Shown: positions 47,569 through 55,980 of the stretch, piece by piece | Layout: every line of letters begins with the position of its first letter | Position numbering within the stretch: the stretch's first letter is position 1 | IMG/VR virus record: IMGVR_UViG_3300034198_023063 | Coordinates: 1-64,000 of that record | Strand: one strand, 5' to 3' | DNA from: a virus | DNA: 64,000 nt | Program-made: the position numbers and the translations under genes | Notes under the pieces: generated by a model | The model's database searches: none | The model's input: the letters and a program-made list of their open reading frames with translations, nothing else | Told to the model about the DNA's origin: nothing

Positions 47569-49028
47569 AGAAGTTCGCCATCTCCAGAATCGTCTAATTC
47601 GGGTCTTAAAGATCTAGCTTCAACAATATCTTCAAGAGTTCCCTTTTCTTCAACATTAAAATTTGATATATTAAAGCTGATATAGTTAGGAATATACTTA
47701 GTTCTTTTGCCTTCTTTAATTCTAACTAAATCATGGTGACCGGCAGAATCTTTGCCTTGAAAGCGTGTAGCTAAAGGAATTAATTTGTGAGATCCAAATT
47801 CTTCTCCATCGTCAGCGATTTCTTCTACGGTTTTTCTTCTAAAAATACCTACGAACGAAGCAAACCACTGTAAACGATCTGATTGAGAAATTGCACTACT
47901 ATCATCAACGCCATTTTCTGCGCTTCTATTTAATTGGCAAGCTGTAAGAATTGGAATATTTAATTCAGAAGCAAGTTCTTTCAAAGCGTTCACCTTATCG
48001 CCAATCAACTGATACTCTTGTTTGTTTTTATCCATTTCTCCAGTCAGTTTTATATAGTCATAAACGATAACGCATGGATTTCCTCTGCCAACTTTCGCAA
48101 AGTACCATCGGCGAATAATTGAAATAACCTCTTCAATTGGTTTGCCAGAGACCTGAACGTGATCTACTTGATTCTGTATTTTAATTATATCAGATTTCTT
48201 TTCTTGAAAAAGATTGTATAGATTTGTGTTTTTCTTCCAATTTCCAGTTTCTAGATACCAAACAGGAATCTGCGTGATTGAGGAGGCTATTCTGAACTTC
48301 ATATCTAGAGTAGACATTTCAGTATCAAGAACTAAGGCTCTGCAACCTTTATTAATTGTTGTGGTTTTTATTGCTAGATCATTTAAGATAGTTGATTTGC
48401 CATGCTTTGGGCGACTAACCCAAGCGTATAAGTTTCCGGGCCTTACGCCACCATAAAGGCGATTAAAGTTTTGATATGGAGTCTCTAGTCCATTTTCTTT
48501 GATTGGATTATTGCCTCTTTCCTCAATGATCTCTATAACATTAGAAGTTATATCTTCTGGCTTATCATTTTCGTTAGCATAAAGAGATATTTTTTTATTA
48601 TAGATCTGGTCTGATTCGGTGATAATTGACTCAAGATCTTTTTCCGCACAACTATGCGCGAATTTCTTGATGTTTTCGCCGGTCTCTTCCAGCTCTCTTC
48701 TTACTCTAAATTTAACTAATTCTTTTGCAGCTTCAATCAATCCATTCTTTGTTGTCGGGATTAAGCATATGCTGTTGACATAATCAAAAACATTGATGCT
48801 TTGATCTTTAAATGTAATGCCTAGGTTTTGCGCTTTTTGAGCTACAAGAACTTTATCTACAGTTGAGCCATTTTCAAAGCAGTCTTTGAAGACACAAAAA
48901 ATAGTATAATGAACGTCATTGACAAAATCATTTTCATTAATAAAAGAACGAACATCGCCAAATGAATCGTGATGCCTAATTAAGCCTGAAAGAATGTATT
49001 TTTCTAACTGCAAAGAATAAATTGCCAT
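47565..49028 (-). CDS. dnaB: DnaB-like replicative DNA helicase
   Basis: 487 residues with the two-domain DnaB layout. The N-terminal domain (1-110: LEKYILSGLIRH, FVNDVHYTIFCVFKDCF) is the primase-interacting helical part; the RecA-like C-terminal domain begins about 180 with TPYQNFNRLYGGVRPGNL, followed by Walker A SRPKHGKST at 205-213, a LVLDTEMS segment (H1a), Walker B CVIVYDYIKL, ILTACQLNR (H3) and an R-rich end near 410-440. It unwinds the fork ahead of the C-family polymerase. It is coupled by ATGA to primase and lies just after the small nuclease gene. Confidence 0.95.
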   Translation of the reverse strand: MAIYSLQLEKYILSGLIRHHDSFGDVRSFINENDFVNDVHYTIFCVFKDCFENGSTVDKVLVAQKAQNLGITFKDQSINVFDYVNSICLIPTTKNGLIEAAKELVKFRVRRELEETGENIKKFAHSCAEKDLESIITESDQIYNKKISLYANENDKPEDITSNVIEIIEERGNNPIKENGLETPYQNFNRLYGGVRPGNLYAWVSRPKHGKSTILNDLAIKTTTINKGCRALVLDTEMSTLDMKFRIASSITQIPVWYLETGNWKKNTNLYNLFQEKKSDIIKIQNQVDHVQVSGKPIEEVISIIRRWYFAKVGRGNPCVIVYDYIKLTGEMDKNKQEYQLIGDKVNALKELASELNIPILTACQLNRSAENGVDDSSAISQSDRLQWFASFVGIFRRKTVEEIADDGEEFGSHKLIPLATRFQGKDSAGHHDLVRIKEGKRTKYIPNYISFNISNFNVEEKGTLEDIVEARSLRPELDDSGDGELL

Positions 49029-49029
49029 A

Positions 49030-49446
49030 TTATAATATTATATTAAATTTCTCAAGGAAAAACTTTTCATTTAAAGAATCAACTTCATTGTCGTAGATCT
49101 CAACAAGAATAAATTTATTCAATGTGAGCCAGTTTTCCTTGGCGACATCTCGCTTAATTGATTTTAAATAATTTAAACGAGAATCGTTATGAAAAAACTT
49201 ATTGTAAGCAGAGTGCTGTGGGCCGTGGACCTCAACAGCAATCTTGCGAGTTGCGTTCAAAATGTCAACTTTTAATCGACTTCCAAACACAGGAAACTCC
49301 TCGTAGACAATATGGTTTTGCCAATATTTTCTAAGGAACTGCTTGGTTTTAAATTGTATTTTAGATCTGGAGGCGGCGTCCCAGTCTATAGTATATTGAG
49401 ATACATTTTTGCTTACAACCTTGCCAAAAGCATTATAGAGCTTCAT
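49030..49446 (-). CDS. Small VSR/DUF559-like nuclease
   Basis: 138 residues. Residues 30-80 follow the VSR/DUF559 endonuclease-like core: QFLRKYWQNHIVYEE (E50), RLKVDILNATRKIAVEVHG with D61 and E72, then Q77-H78, matching the x-x-V-D-f ... i-E-l-d-G-x-x-H pattern. The rest is a helix and a VEIYDNEV strand, as in the family. Proteins of this fold nick or cut DNA at mismatches or ends, or resolve structures. It is coupled by ATGA to recA on one side and is one base from dnaB on the other, so a role in phage recombination or replication is more likely than homing. Confidence 0.6.
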   Translation of the reverse strand: MKLYNAFGKVVSKNVSQYTIDWDAASRSKIQFKTKQFLRKYWQNHIVYEEFPVFGSRLKVDILNATRKIAVEVHGPQHSAYNKFFHNDSRLNYLKSIKRDVAKENWLTLNKFILVEIYDNEVDSLNEKFFLEKFNIIL

Positions 49447-50555
49447 TTCTTTAGGACGCTAATAAATTTATCAAACAAATATTTAGTGATGTTTGGGTTT
49501 TCCTCAAGGAAATTTTTGAGATTGGCTTCTCCTTGATGTTGTTTTGGAAACTCTAAATTATTATCAGCAAGCTCTTTGACAAGCTCGTCAGTTATAGTTA
49601 TCCAAGCTCCTTTTGCATGAGCGAACTCCCAAGCAAGCAATTGGTCCACAATCTCATATTCAATCCAAACGCTAGAGCCGTTTTTGCGCCCATATTTAAT
49701 TGGATACCGAACTTCTCTGCCAGATTTCTCATTTGGAGTTTTTTTGAAAACTATTTTGCACCAATGCCCGACAGGATTACCATCTTGTTTGGCGTTTGCA
49801 TAAATAAAGTCTTTGTTCCAACGCTGCTGGAATTCTAGGATCCAGTCAGAATAATGAAGGGCTGCGTTTCCGCCGCTGGCATTAGTAACTTTTGGATCAC
49901 CCTTCTCGTAAGGATTAATCTTAATTGAAGATCTGACTTGAGAAATTATGAAACAAATGTGACCTCTGGAAGAAAAAGCGGCGGCCATCTTACGAAGTAG
50001 GTCCGCAGTTAGGAGCGCGGCTCCAGCAGTCTTGTTAGCTTCAGTGGATGACTTTGCTAAATCGTTTCTTGGTACTAAAGCGTCAAGGCTATCAAGAATG
50101 AAGAAATATAAATTATTGTCATCGTTATCTTTGATTAGCCTTCGCATCATGTCGATGACAAATTCATAATCATTAGTTGGAATTACTTTCCAACGGTCTG
50201 GATCTGTGCTTACTCCAGATCTTTCAATGATTGCTTCACTAAGTCTGCCTTCAGATTTTATATAAATAATACATCCTTTTTCTGGATGAAGATCTTGAAA
50301 GCTTTTAGCGAAAGCCAGAGCGTTGCTTGTTTTGCCGCCTTCTGTGACACCGGAAGATCTTACGATACCGGGATGGATTCCTCCGCCCATTTCAATATCT
50401 AAAGTTAAACTGCCGCTGCTAACTACATAATCAATATTATTATCAAAAGCATAATGATGTTCTTTATTATCTTTTAAGATAGAATCTAAAACACGAAGTT
50501 TGTTAGATGATGATTCTTCTTGTATTTCGGAGGTTTCTTTTTTGGGTCGTGCCAT
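49443..50555 (-). CDS. recA: RecA/UvsX-like recombinase
   Basis: 370 residues of RecA-family strand-exchange protein. Visible: GSLTLDIEMGGGIHPGIV, Walker A GVTEGGKT at 69-76 (bacterial RecA has GPESSGKT), Walker B FFILDSLDALVP, and the loop-2 region LRKMAAAFSSRGHICFIISQ followed by VTNASGGNAALHYSDWIL. The N-terminal 30 residues are charged and partly disordered, and the C-terminal part (about 300-370) is acidic and helical. It starts behind the A/T-rich leader CAATAAATAAT with no Shine-Dalgarno. It drives phage recombination and repair, probably with the SSB-like and annealing-like products of the same array. Confidence 0.93.
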   Translation of the reverse strand: MARPKKETSEIQEESSSNKLRVLDSILKDNKEHHYAFDNNIDYVVSSGSLTLDIEMGGGIHPGIVRSSGVTEGGKTSNALAFAKSFQDLHPEKGCIIYIKSEGRLSEAIIERSGVSTDPDRWKVIPTNDYEFVIDMMRRLIKDNDDNNLYFFILDSLDALVPRNDLAKSSTEANKTAGAALLTADLLRKMAAAFSSRGHICFIISQVRSSIKINPYEKGDPKVTNASGGNAALHYSDWILEFQQRWNKDFIYANAKQDGNPVGHWCKIVFKKTPNEKSGREVRYPIKYGRKNGSSVWIEYEIVDQLLAWEFAHAKGAWITITDELVKELADNNLEFPKQHQGEANLKNFLEENPNITKYLFDKFISVLKK

Positions 50556-50556
50556 A

Positions 50557-50913
50557 TTATTTATTGAATAAATTTAAAAACTGTTTAAGTGATGTGGGCT
50601 TTTTTACAACTTCTGTAAGCGGAGCTACAGTTTCATTTTCTAATGTGATTTTAGGCTTTTCAAAAGACAAGGACTCGTATTTTTTAATGGCTTCCAAAAA
50701 TTTTTTACCGTTTTCTCCTAAAAACCACGTCAAAGAAATCAACTTTGTTCTTCCTTTGAGGCCAATTAAAAAATCAAATCCGTATTTTTTAATTAATTGA
50801 CCAGCCACGCGCATTTCGTTAGGCCAGTTGCAATTCTTGGTGTCTACAAGAAAAGCAGAAATAAGCAATTGATGGTTGCTAAGTTTTCTGGGTTTTTTGA
50901 TCTTGTCCACCAC
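50557..50913 (-). CDS. Hypothetical protein upstream of recA
   Basis: 118 residues from a GTG at 50913 (a second GTG follows immediately at 50910); no ATG is available before residue 34. I do not recognise it. It is basic and helical, with a LISAFLVDTKNCNWPNE start, a KYGFDFLIGLKGRTKLISLTWF middle and a C-terminal KKPTSLKQFLNLFNK that looks like a short protein-binding helix. Being one base from recA, a recombination-mediator role is possible but has no sequence support. Confidence 0.6.
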   Translation of the reverse strand: MVDKIKKPRKLSNHQLLISAFLVDTKNCNWPNEMRVAGQLIKKYGFDFLIGLKGRTKLISLTWFLGENGKKFLEAIKKYESLSFEKPKITLENETVAPLTEVVKKPTSLKQFLNLFNK

Positions 50914-50934
50914 AGAATGGAGTGTGGCTTGAAA

Positions 50935-51993
50935 TCAGAGATTAGTCAAGAGGGAAATATCGTGCAAGACCATTTTGCTGACAAGGTCTTTAAATGAAGA
51001 CTTTGGACTCCATCCAAGCTCTTCTATGGCTGGATTTGAATTGCCGAGAAGTAGATCGACCTCTGCTGGTCGATAAAATTTAGGATTTATTTTAACTAAA
51101 ATAGATGAAGATGGATCATTTTTAATGGCGTATTCGGTGGTGACGCTGTACTCCTCGCTCGTTCCTTGACCATGCCAAGCCCCTTGAATGCCTGCTGTTG
51201 AAAATGCAAGCTCAACAAATTCTCTAATTGAATGAGTTTCATTTGAAGAAAGGACATAATCTTTAGGAGAGTCTCTGTTTAACATTTTCCATACCCCATC
51301 AACAAAGTCTTCGCTGTCTGACCAGTCTCTTTTAGAGTCTAGATTTCCAAGTTCAATAGCCTCAAATACTTCTCCTTTATTAATAGCATTTATTATTCTA
51401 GCTACTCCTTTAGTTATTTTTCTTGTAACAAACTCTTCTCCTCTTTTTGTCCCTTCATGATTAAATAAAATGCCATGAACGGCGTAAAGGTTGTAAGACT
51501 CTCTGTAGACCTTGACAATATGCCTAGCGGCAGCTTTAGAGGCTCCATATGGGCTTCTTGGGCGAATAGGATGGGCGATATCTTGAGGGGCGTAGGCTAC
51601 GTCTCCGAACTCTTCACTTGACCCAGCAGAATAAAACCTGCAAGCTGGTCGATGTTTTCTTATAGCTTCAAGGCATCTTGCGACTCCAGTGGCATTTGTA
51701 TCAAATGTTTGCAATGGTATTTCCCAACTGCAACCAACAAAGCTTTGCGCACCAAAATTAATAAAGTAATCTGGTTGTATTTCTTTAACTAGAGAATCTA
51801 TTGAAACACTATCGCAAAGATCGGCATAAACAAACTTAAATCTACTATTTTTAATAAACGACTGACAGTTTACAAAATTTGGATTAGAACTTCTTCTTAT
51901 TGTTCCAAATATTTCATGGTTAGTATTTTTTAATAAATACTCGACCATGTTTGCCCCGTCTTGCCCTAAAACGCCGGTTATTAAAACTCTCAT
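50935..51993 (-). CDS. gmd: GDP-mannose 4,6-dehydratase
   Basis: 352 residues, close to the usual Gmd length. Rossmann motif GVLGQDGANM at the N-terminus, NFGAQSFVGCSWEIPL, SAGSSEEFG, catalytic YGASKAA (Y-x3-K), FNHEGTKRGEEFVTRKI, LGNLDSKRDWSDSEDFVDG (the R-D-W-x-x-x-x-D-x-V signature) and YRPAEVDLLLGN are all present. It converts GDP-D-mannose to GDP-4-keto-6-deoxy-D-mannose, the precursor of fucose, rhamnose, perosamine and colitose. The DegT-fold gene at 53989-55164 could take its product further. It lies at the border between the sugar genes and the replication genes. Confidence 0.95.
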   Translation of the reverse strand: MRVLITGVLGQDGANMVEYLLKNTNHEIFGTIRRSSNPNFVNCQSFIKNSRFKFVYADLCDSVSIDSLVKEIQPDYFINFGAQSFVGCSWEIPLQTFDTNATGVARCLEAIRKHRPACRFYSAGSSEEFGDVAYAPQDIAHPIRPRSPYGASKAAARHIVKVYRESYNLYAVHGILFNHEGTKRGEEFVTRKITKGVARIINAINKGEVFEAIELGNLDSKRDWSDSEDFVDGVWKMLNRDSPKDYVLSSNETHSIREFVELAFSTAGIQGAWHGQGTSEEYSVTTEYAIKNDPSSSILVKINPKFYRPAEVDLLLGNSNPAIEELGWSPKSSFKDLVSKMVLHDISLLTNL

Positions 51994-51994
51994 A

Positions 51995-52309
51995 TCAAAA
52001 CTTTACTCTTCCAATAATTATATCTTTAAGCATTACCCAGTCCGCTGCCTTAGCCCAGATTGGATTTTTAAATGCGGCTGGTTTATTTTTCTCTATGAAA
52101 AAATGACCGCTCCAAGCAAATGGATAAACAATAAATGGAAGCGCTATAAACATGGGAAGAAAAAACAAAGACTTCCAAAAAACGAGTCTGATACAAAGAA
52201 TAAAATAACCAATTGTAAACAACTGACCCAGAACATGAAGTCTTCTGTTCCACTTATTTTGATGGAGTGTTAGATACATTTCGTAATATTCTTTAAATGT
52301 CATATTCAT
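51995..52309 (-). CDS. DUF962/Mpo1-like small membrane protein
   Basis: 104 residues. Visible: FKEYYEMYLTLHQNKWNRRLH, two hydrophobic segments (about 31-47 and 48-66), and YPFAWSGHFFIEKNKPAAF followed by an Asp-containing helix. This is the pattern of DUF962, the family of yeast Mpo1, an iron-dependent 2-hydroxy fatty acid dioxygenase; the conserved H-x-x-x-x-x-R-x-x-H and G-H-x-x-x-E-x-N residues are there. The start at 52309 overlaps the upstream stop (ATGA). Why a phage would carry it is unclear; a role in lipid or membrane modification is inferred from the family. Confidence 0.75.
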   Translation of the reverse strand: MNMTFKEYYEMYLTLHQNKWNRRLHVLGQLFTIGYFILCIRLVFWKSLFFLPMFIALPFIVYPFAWSGHFFIEKNKPAAFKNPIWAKAADWVMLKDIIIGRVKF

Positions 52310-53034
52310 GATTTTAATAATTCGCTAGATGAATATATTTTAGGAAGATCAAGAACTATTTCTAAAATATTATTTTCTTTGCAAGTTACGGACTCGGCGG
52401 AGTCTAGGTTTCCGTGTTTTCTGTCTCCACTGTTAAAAAACATGATTTTACAATCTTGATACTTACTTTTAATTAATTTTAGAGTTCGGCATTGAGTTTT
52501 ATCTTGATCTATAGAAACTATAGCTTCGTCTACACTTTTAAGATTTTTTAATATATCTTGCCTATGCGACTCTGACATAAACGATTTGCTACCTTTTAGT
52601 AAAACTTGATGATCATTATTTATAATAGCTATTAAATAAGAGCAGTTCTTTTTTGCTTCATTTATGTATTCTAGATGCCCGGAGTGGATGGGGTTGAAGT
52701 ATCCAGATACAACGCCTATAGTTTTATTTTTTATTGATTTTCTCCAATCAACAGCATTTAGGCCCTTATCGTCAATAAAAATATCGCCGTTTGGTTTACC
52801 TTTATCTATAAGTTCGTGGTATTTAACGCCCCAATGGTTTAGTTGTTTTACTGTTAGTTCATGCCAGTTTAATCCTGATGAAGCCCCTCTGGCGGTAAAT
52901 AAGATTATTATATTTCCATTTTCATAGAGATAATTTATTTCTTTTACAGCTTCTGGAAATGGCTCAGCTTTTTCGTACTCTCTTTTTTCATTTGTGGAAC
53001 ATATAGTTCCATCTATGTCAATAACATATCTCAT
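52306..53034 (-). CDS. HAD phosphatase fused to cytidylyltransferase-like nucleotidyltransferase
   Basis: 242 residues from the ATG at 53034, which gives MRYVIDIDGTIC; a TTG 15 codons upstream would overlap the kinase gene more deeply. Residues 1-110 are a small HAD phosphatase of the capsule-biosynthesis type: DIDGTIC, LFTARG, KPNGDIFIDDKG. Residues 112-242 are a nucleotidyltransferase: GYFNPIHSGHLEYINEAKK (the H-x-G-H signature), LLKGSKSFMSESHR, FFNSGDRKHG and a final SSS. It resembles RfaE/HldE C-terminal domains. With the kinase gene that overlaps it by 17 bases, it could phosphorylate, dephosphorylate and activate one sugar, perhaps a heptose. The substrate is inferred. Confidence 0.8.
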   Translation of the reverse strand: MRYVIDIDGTICSTNEKREYEKAEPFPEAVKEINYLYENGNIIILFTARGASSGLNWHELTVKQLNHWGVKYHELIDKGKPNGDIFIDDKGLNAVDWRKSIKNKTIGVVSGYFNPIHSGHLEYINEAKKNCSYLIAIINNDHQVLLKGSKSFMSESHRQDILKNLKSVDEAIVSIDQDKTQCRTLKLIKSKYQDCKIMFFNSGDRKHGNLDSAESVTCKENNILEIVLDLPKIYSSSELLKS

Positions 53035-53992
53035 TTGTATTATCAAATATAGTAGAAGCTCCGGAATCGTCGAAGTCAAAATCTAAAACGCTGTTTCCAA
53101 ATGTTTCTTTAATTCTTTTCTTTACATTGGGATTGCAAATAACTAACACAAAACCGCATCCACCAGCGCCAAGGAGTTTGGCCCCATAAGCTCCGAGGCC
53201 AATGCATGTAGTAATAATGTTGTTTACAGAGCTGGTGGCTATTTGGTTTGATATCTTACGTTTCTCCATCCAAGATTGATATAGCAGGTTTCCTATTTCA
53301 CGAATATTTTCATTTATGAAAGAGCTATAAGCAGCTTTTGCTAATTGGAGTATTTCTAGTTTGTTTTGATTTTCGTGAGACTTGGCGACGTCGCTAGACT
53401 GTCTTTGCTCATTAGAGTAAATTAAAACCATTGATCTTTGAAGCTCTCGTTTGAACTCCTCTGTAACTGGCAGGGGCTTAACAAGAAAGTCGCCATTGGT
53501 TTTAATATTTATTGTATTAAGTCCTCCATAAGCGGACCATATTTGATCTTGAATACCGCCACTTTCGTTGAGGGTTGTTCTTTCTATTTCTATAGCGTCT
53601 TTTGCTAGCGTTTTTTTAGAAGTTTCTAGTTTAAGAAATTTTCTAATTAAATAACTCATTCCGACGCAATAAGAGGATGACCCTCCTAGGCCTGTTCTAG
53701 AAGGTATATCGGAAAAAGAAATAAATTCTATAGGAGATTTAATTTTAAAATATTTTAACGTTTCTCTTATAAGTGGATTTTCTATTTCTTCTAATGTTTT
53801 AACTCTTTCAAACTTTGAATAACTTATTGTCGTTTCTTCGGATAAAATTTTTGGTTTTTCTCTTATAGAAAGATATGCATATTTATTTATAGCGCAGCCA
53901 ATTATAAAAGATTCATGCTTCTCGTAAAAATCTTTATAATCAGTCGAGCCACCAAAAAATGAAACTCTAAATGGAGATTTCGCTAAAATCAT
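53018..53992 (-). CDS. GHMP-family sugar kinase, HddA-like
   Basis: 324 residues with GHMP kinase motifs: the N-terminal SPFRVSFFGGSTDYKDF, the ATP-binding loop PSRTGLGGSSSYCVG near 92-106, and the third motif LLGAGGCGFVLVI near 268-280. The R-[IV]-S-F-F-G-G-[GS]-T-D start is typical of D-glycero-D-manno-heptose 7-phosphate kinase HddA. It overlaps the HAD/nucleotidyltransferase gene downstream by 17 bases and the DegT-fold gene upstream by ATGA. A sedoheptulose 7-phosphate isomerase (GmhA) was not found in the window, so either the host supplies it or the substrate differs. Confidence 0.82.
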   Translation of the reverse strand: MILAKSPFRVSFFGGSTDYKDFYEKHESFIIGCAINKYAYLSIREKPKILSEETTISYSKFERVKTLEEIENPLIRETLKYFKIKSPIEFISFSDIPSRTGLGGSSSYCVGMSYLIRKFLKLETSKKTLAKDAIEIERTTLNESGGIQDQIWSAYGGLNTINIKTNGDFLVKPLPVTEEFKRELQRSMVLIYSNEQRQSSDVAKSHENQNKLEILQLAKAAYSSFINENIREIGNLLYQSWMEKRKISNQIATSSVNNIITTCIGLGAYGAKLLGAGGCGFVLVICNPNVKKRIKETFGNSVLDFDFDDSGASTIFDNTNEICY

Positions 53993-55164
53993 GACGGCAA
54001 GCTATTTACAAGAGAAGTGAGTTGTAAGATATGTTCTTTGGGAAGCTCTGGATAATTTCCTATATACCATCCGAAACTATGGCAATGATCTGTAATAGGA
54101 AAATTAAGATAATAATTATCGAAGAGCTTTTTTAGATACGGCTGACGCAATTGATTGCCGCCTCCAGATAAACCTCTTCTAAATTCTATCCCTGCATTTT
54201 TTAAAGCTATTTCAACATTTAATGCTAGCGTTGGGCTTGGCTGTCTTAAAATAAGGGTAAATGCATAATTAGAATTTCCTTCTCTATCAAATCCTGTAAA
54301 AAATTTGGTGGGATCTAAATTATCTAAGAACAGATTTAAGTTTTCTGCTCTAATTTTATTATTTTTATCTAAATTAGGTAGCTGGTTCAAAGCTAATACG
54401 GCGTTGATTTCTGTAGACCTAAAATTATGAGCGGCCTCTAGGAATACAAAGTCTTTATTTAAATCTGGGTGTTGATTTAAAATTTTACTCTTTAGATTTT
54501 CATCAGTTGTTTCTCTTAACATTCCGTGAGAGCGGAAAGCTCTGATAAGTTGATATATATCATGATTGTTGGTGCTAATCATGCCGCCCTCAATAGAAGT
54601 CATGTGATGGGCGTAATAAAAAGAAAAATTAGAAATATCTCCAAAGGTTCCTACTTTTTGACCTTTAAATGTGGCTCCATGAGATTCGCAAACATCTTCA
54701 ATCAATAGAATATTCTTTTCCTTACATAACTTAAGAAGCTCGTCACTTAGGCCATTATATCCTAAAATGTGTATTAGCAAAATAGCTTTAGTTTTTGGAG
54801 TGATTTTAGCTTTTATTTGCTCAATATCTAAGGCTAGATTGTTAAGTGTGATGTCGCAAAATACTGGAGTGAAATCATTCTGTAAAATTGCAGCAACATC
54901 TGAAACCCAAGCCATGGGGGGTACAATAACTTCCCCGCCTTCAGGGAACATATACTTAAGATAAAGCAGGGACAACTCGTTAGCGGCGCTGCCTGAGTTT
55001 ACCATTATATTATATTTAGTCCCAAGCCATTCTCCCCACTTAGTTTCGAACTCTCTTACTTTAGAAGAGTTGGTGAGAATAGGGAGTGGATCTTGAGATA
55101 GGAAATCAATAATTGAATTCGCGTCTGATCGCGAAATATTGTTATGCATTAATGGCCATTTCAT
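53989..55164 (-). CDS. DegT-fold PLP sugar 3-dehydratase, ColD-like
   Basis: 391 residues of the DegT/DnrJ/EryC1 family: NSGSAANELSLLYL (phosphate-binding turn), VIVPPMAWVSDVAAI, LLIEDVCESHGATFKG with D157, and NFSFYYAHHMTSIEGG. In aminotransferases of this family the position of H186 is the lysine that binds PLP; histidine there is the mark of the 3-dehydratases ColD and RfbH, whose length (388 for ColD) also fits. ColD removes the C3 hydroxyl of GDP-4-keto-6-deoxymannose, the product of Gmd, which this cluster encodes. RfbH is longer and binds Fe-S, for which no cysteine cluster is seen. The specific substrate is inferred from context. Confidence 0.83.
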   Translation of the reverse strand: MKWPLMHNNISRSDANSIIDFLSQDPLPILTNSSKVREFETKWGEWLGTKYNIMVNSGSAANELSLLYLKYMFPEGGEVIVPPMAWVSDVAAILQNDFTPVFCDITLNNLALDIEQIKAKITPKTKAILLIHILGYNGLSDELLKLCKEKNILLIEDVCESHGATFKGQKVGTFGDISNFSFYYAHHMTSIEGGMISTNNHDIYQLIRAFRSHGMLRETTDENLKSKILNQHPDLNKDFVFLEAAHNFRSTEINAVLALNQLPNLDKNNKIRAENLNLFLDNLDPTKFFTGFDREGNSNYAFTLILRQPSPTLALNVEIALKNAGIEFRRGLSGGGNQLRQPYLKKLFDNYYLNFPITDHCHSFGWYIGNYPELPKEHILQLTSLVNSLPS

Positions 55165-55179
55165 ACAGTATTAGTTTTA

Positions 55180-55974
55180 TTAAGTTAAAGAATTAGATAT
55201 TTCTAAAAACTTTGTTCTTTTTTCTATTATCTCTTTTAGAAGAGAGCTAACGCCATCGGGCGGACAATATCTTCTGTGCAACGCGTTACGATTAGAAGCC
55301 ATTCTTTTGGTTCCTGAATCTGATTCCATAGTTTTATTATGAATGGATTTATGTAAAATATTAATTTTTTCTCTATAATTTAAAATAGTAAATTTATTAG
55401 ATTCTTTTGCAAGTTTATATAATTTTACATCACCTTCCCACGTTGGATATTCTCTAGGGTAAAATTCTCCCAAATCAAAGCAGTAATTAGAAGAAAGAAT
55501 AGGAAAACAACAGCATTCAAATATTTCTTCTTCGTGTATTCGTTTGTTTTGTTTCCAGTGGGTGTCGTCAGATATAGAAATATAATAATATTTATTAGAT
55601 AAAAAATCAGACTGAAATTTTTGAGAATAAATTATTTTTTCAAGTTCTAAATCCCAATTTTTAGTATCGATAGAGCAATCATTTCCTAAAATCCATTTAA
55701 AATAAGATTGCTCGCTAAGATCTAACCCGAGGCTGTAATAGTGGTTAGGAAGGTCTAATGATTTTTCCTGTTTTCTAGATATAAATTTAAATTCATAAGA
55801 AAGTTTTAGAGCTGTTTTTTGAAAAAGGTTTATTGTTTCTATATCGTCATGATCGCAAACTCCAACAACATCTATTTTTTCTTTGTTTTTTGTAAATTTT
55901 TCTATAGACAAGAGTAATTGCTCAGTGGAATCTAATCTAGATCTGGCAGGAAAAATAATTGATACGGTATTCAT
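55180..55974 (-). CDS. GT-A-type glycosyltransferase-like protein
   Basis: 264 residues. The N-terminus MNTVSIIFPARSRLDSTEQLL and VVGVCDHDD follow the GT2 nucleotide-binding strand pattern, and KWILGNDCSID sits where a DxD-like motif is expected (N-D-C here). Downstream are an acidic EEEIFECC segment and GEFYPREYPTWEGDV, which could form the acceptor side. It is unusual in having no clear DxD. First of two similarly atypical GT-A genes, in a run of five glycosyltransferases. Acceptor and sugar unknown. Confidence 0.6.
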   Translation of the reverse strand: MNTVSIIFPARSRLDSTEQLLLSIEKFTKNKEKIDVVGVCDHDDIETINLFQKTALKLSYEFKFISRKQEKSLDLPNHYYSLGLDLSEQSYFKWILGNDCSIDTKNWDLELEKIIYSQKFQSDFLSNKYYYISISDDTHWKQNKRIHEEEIFECCCFPILSSNYCFDLGEFYPREYPTWEGDVKLYKLAKESNKFTILNYREKINILHKSIHNKTMESDSGTKRMASNRNALHRRYCPPDGVSSLLKEIIEKRTKFLEISNSLT

Positions 55975-55980
55975 AATATA

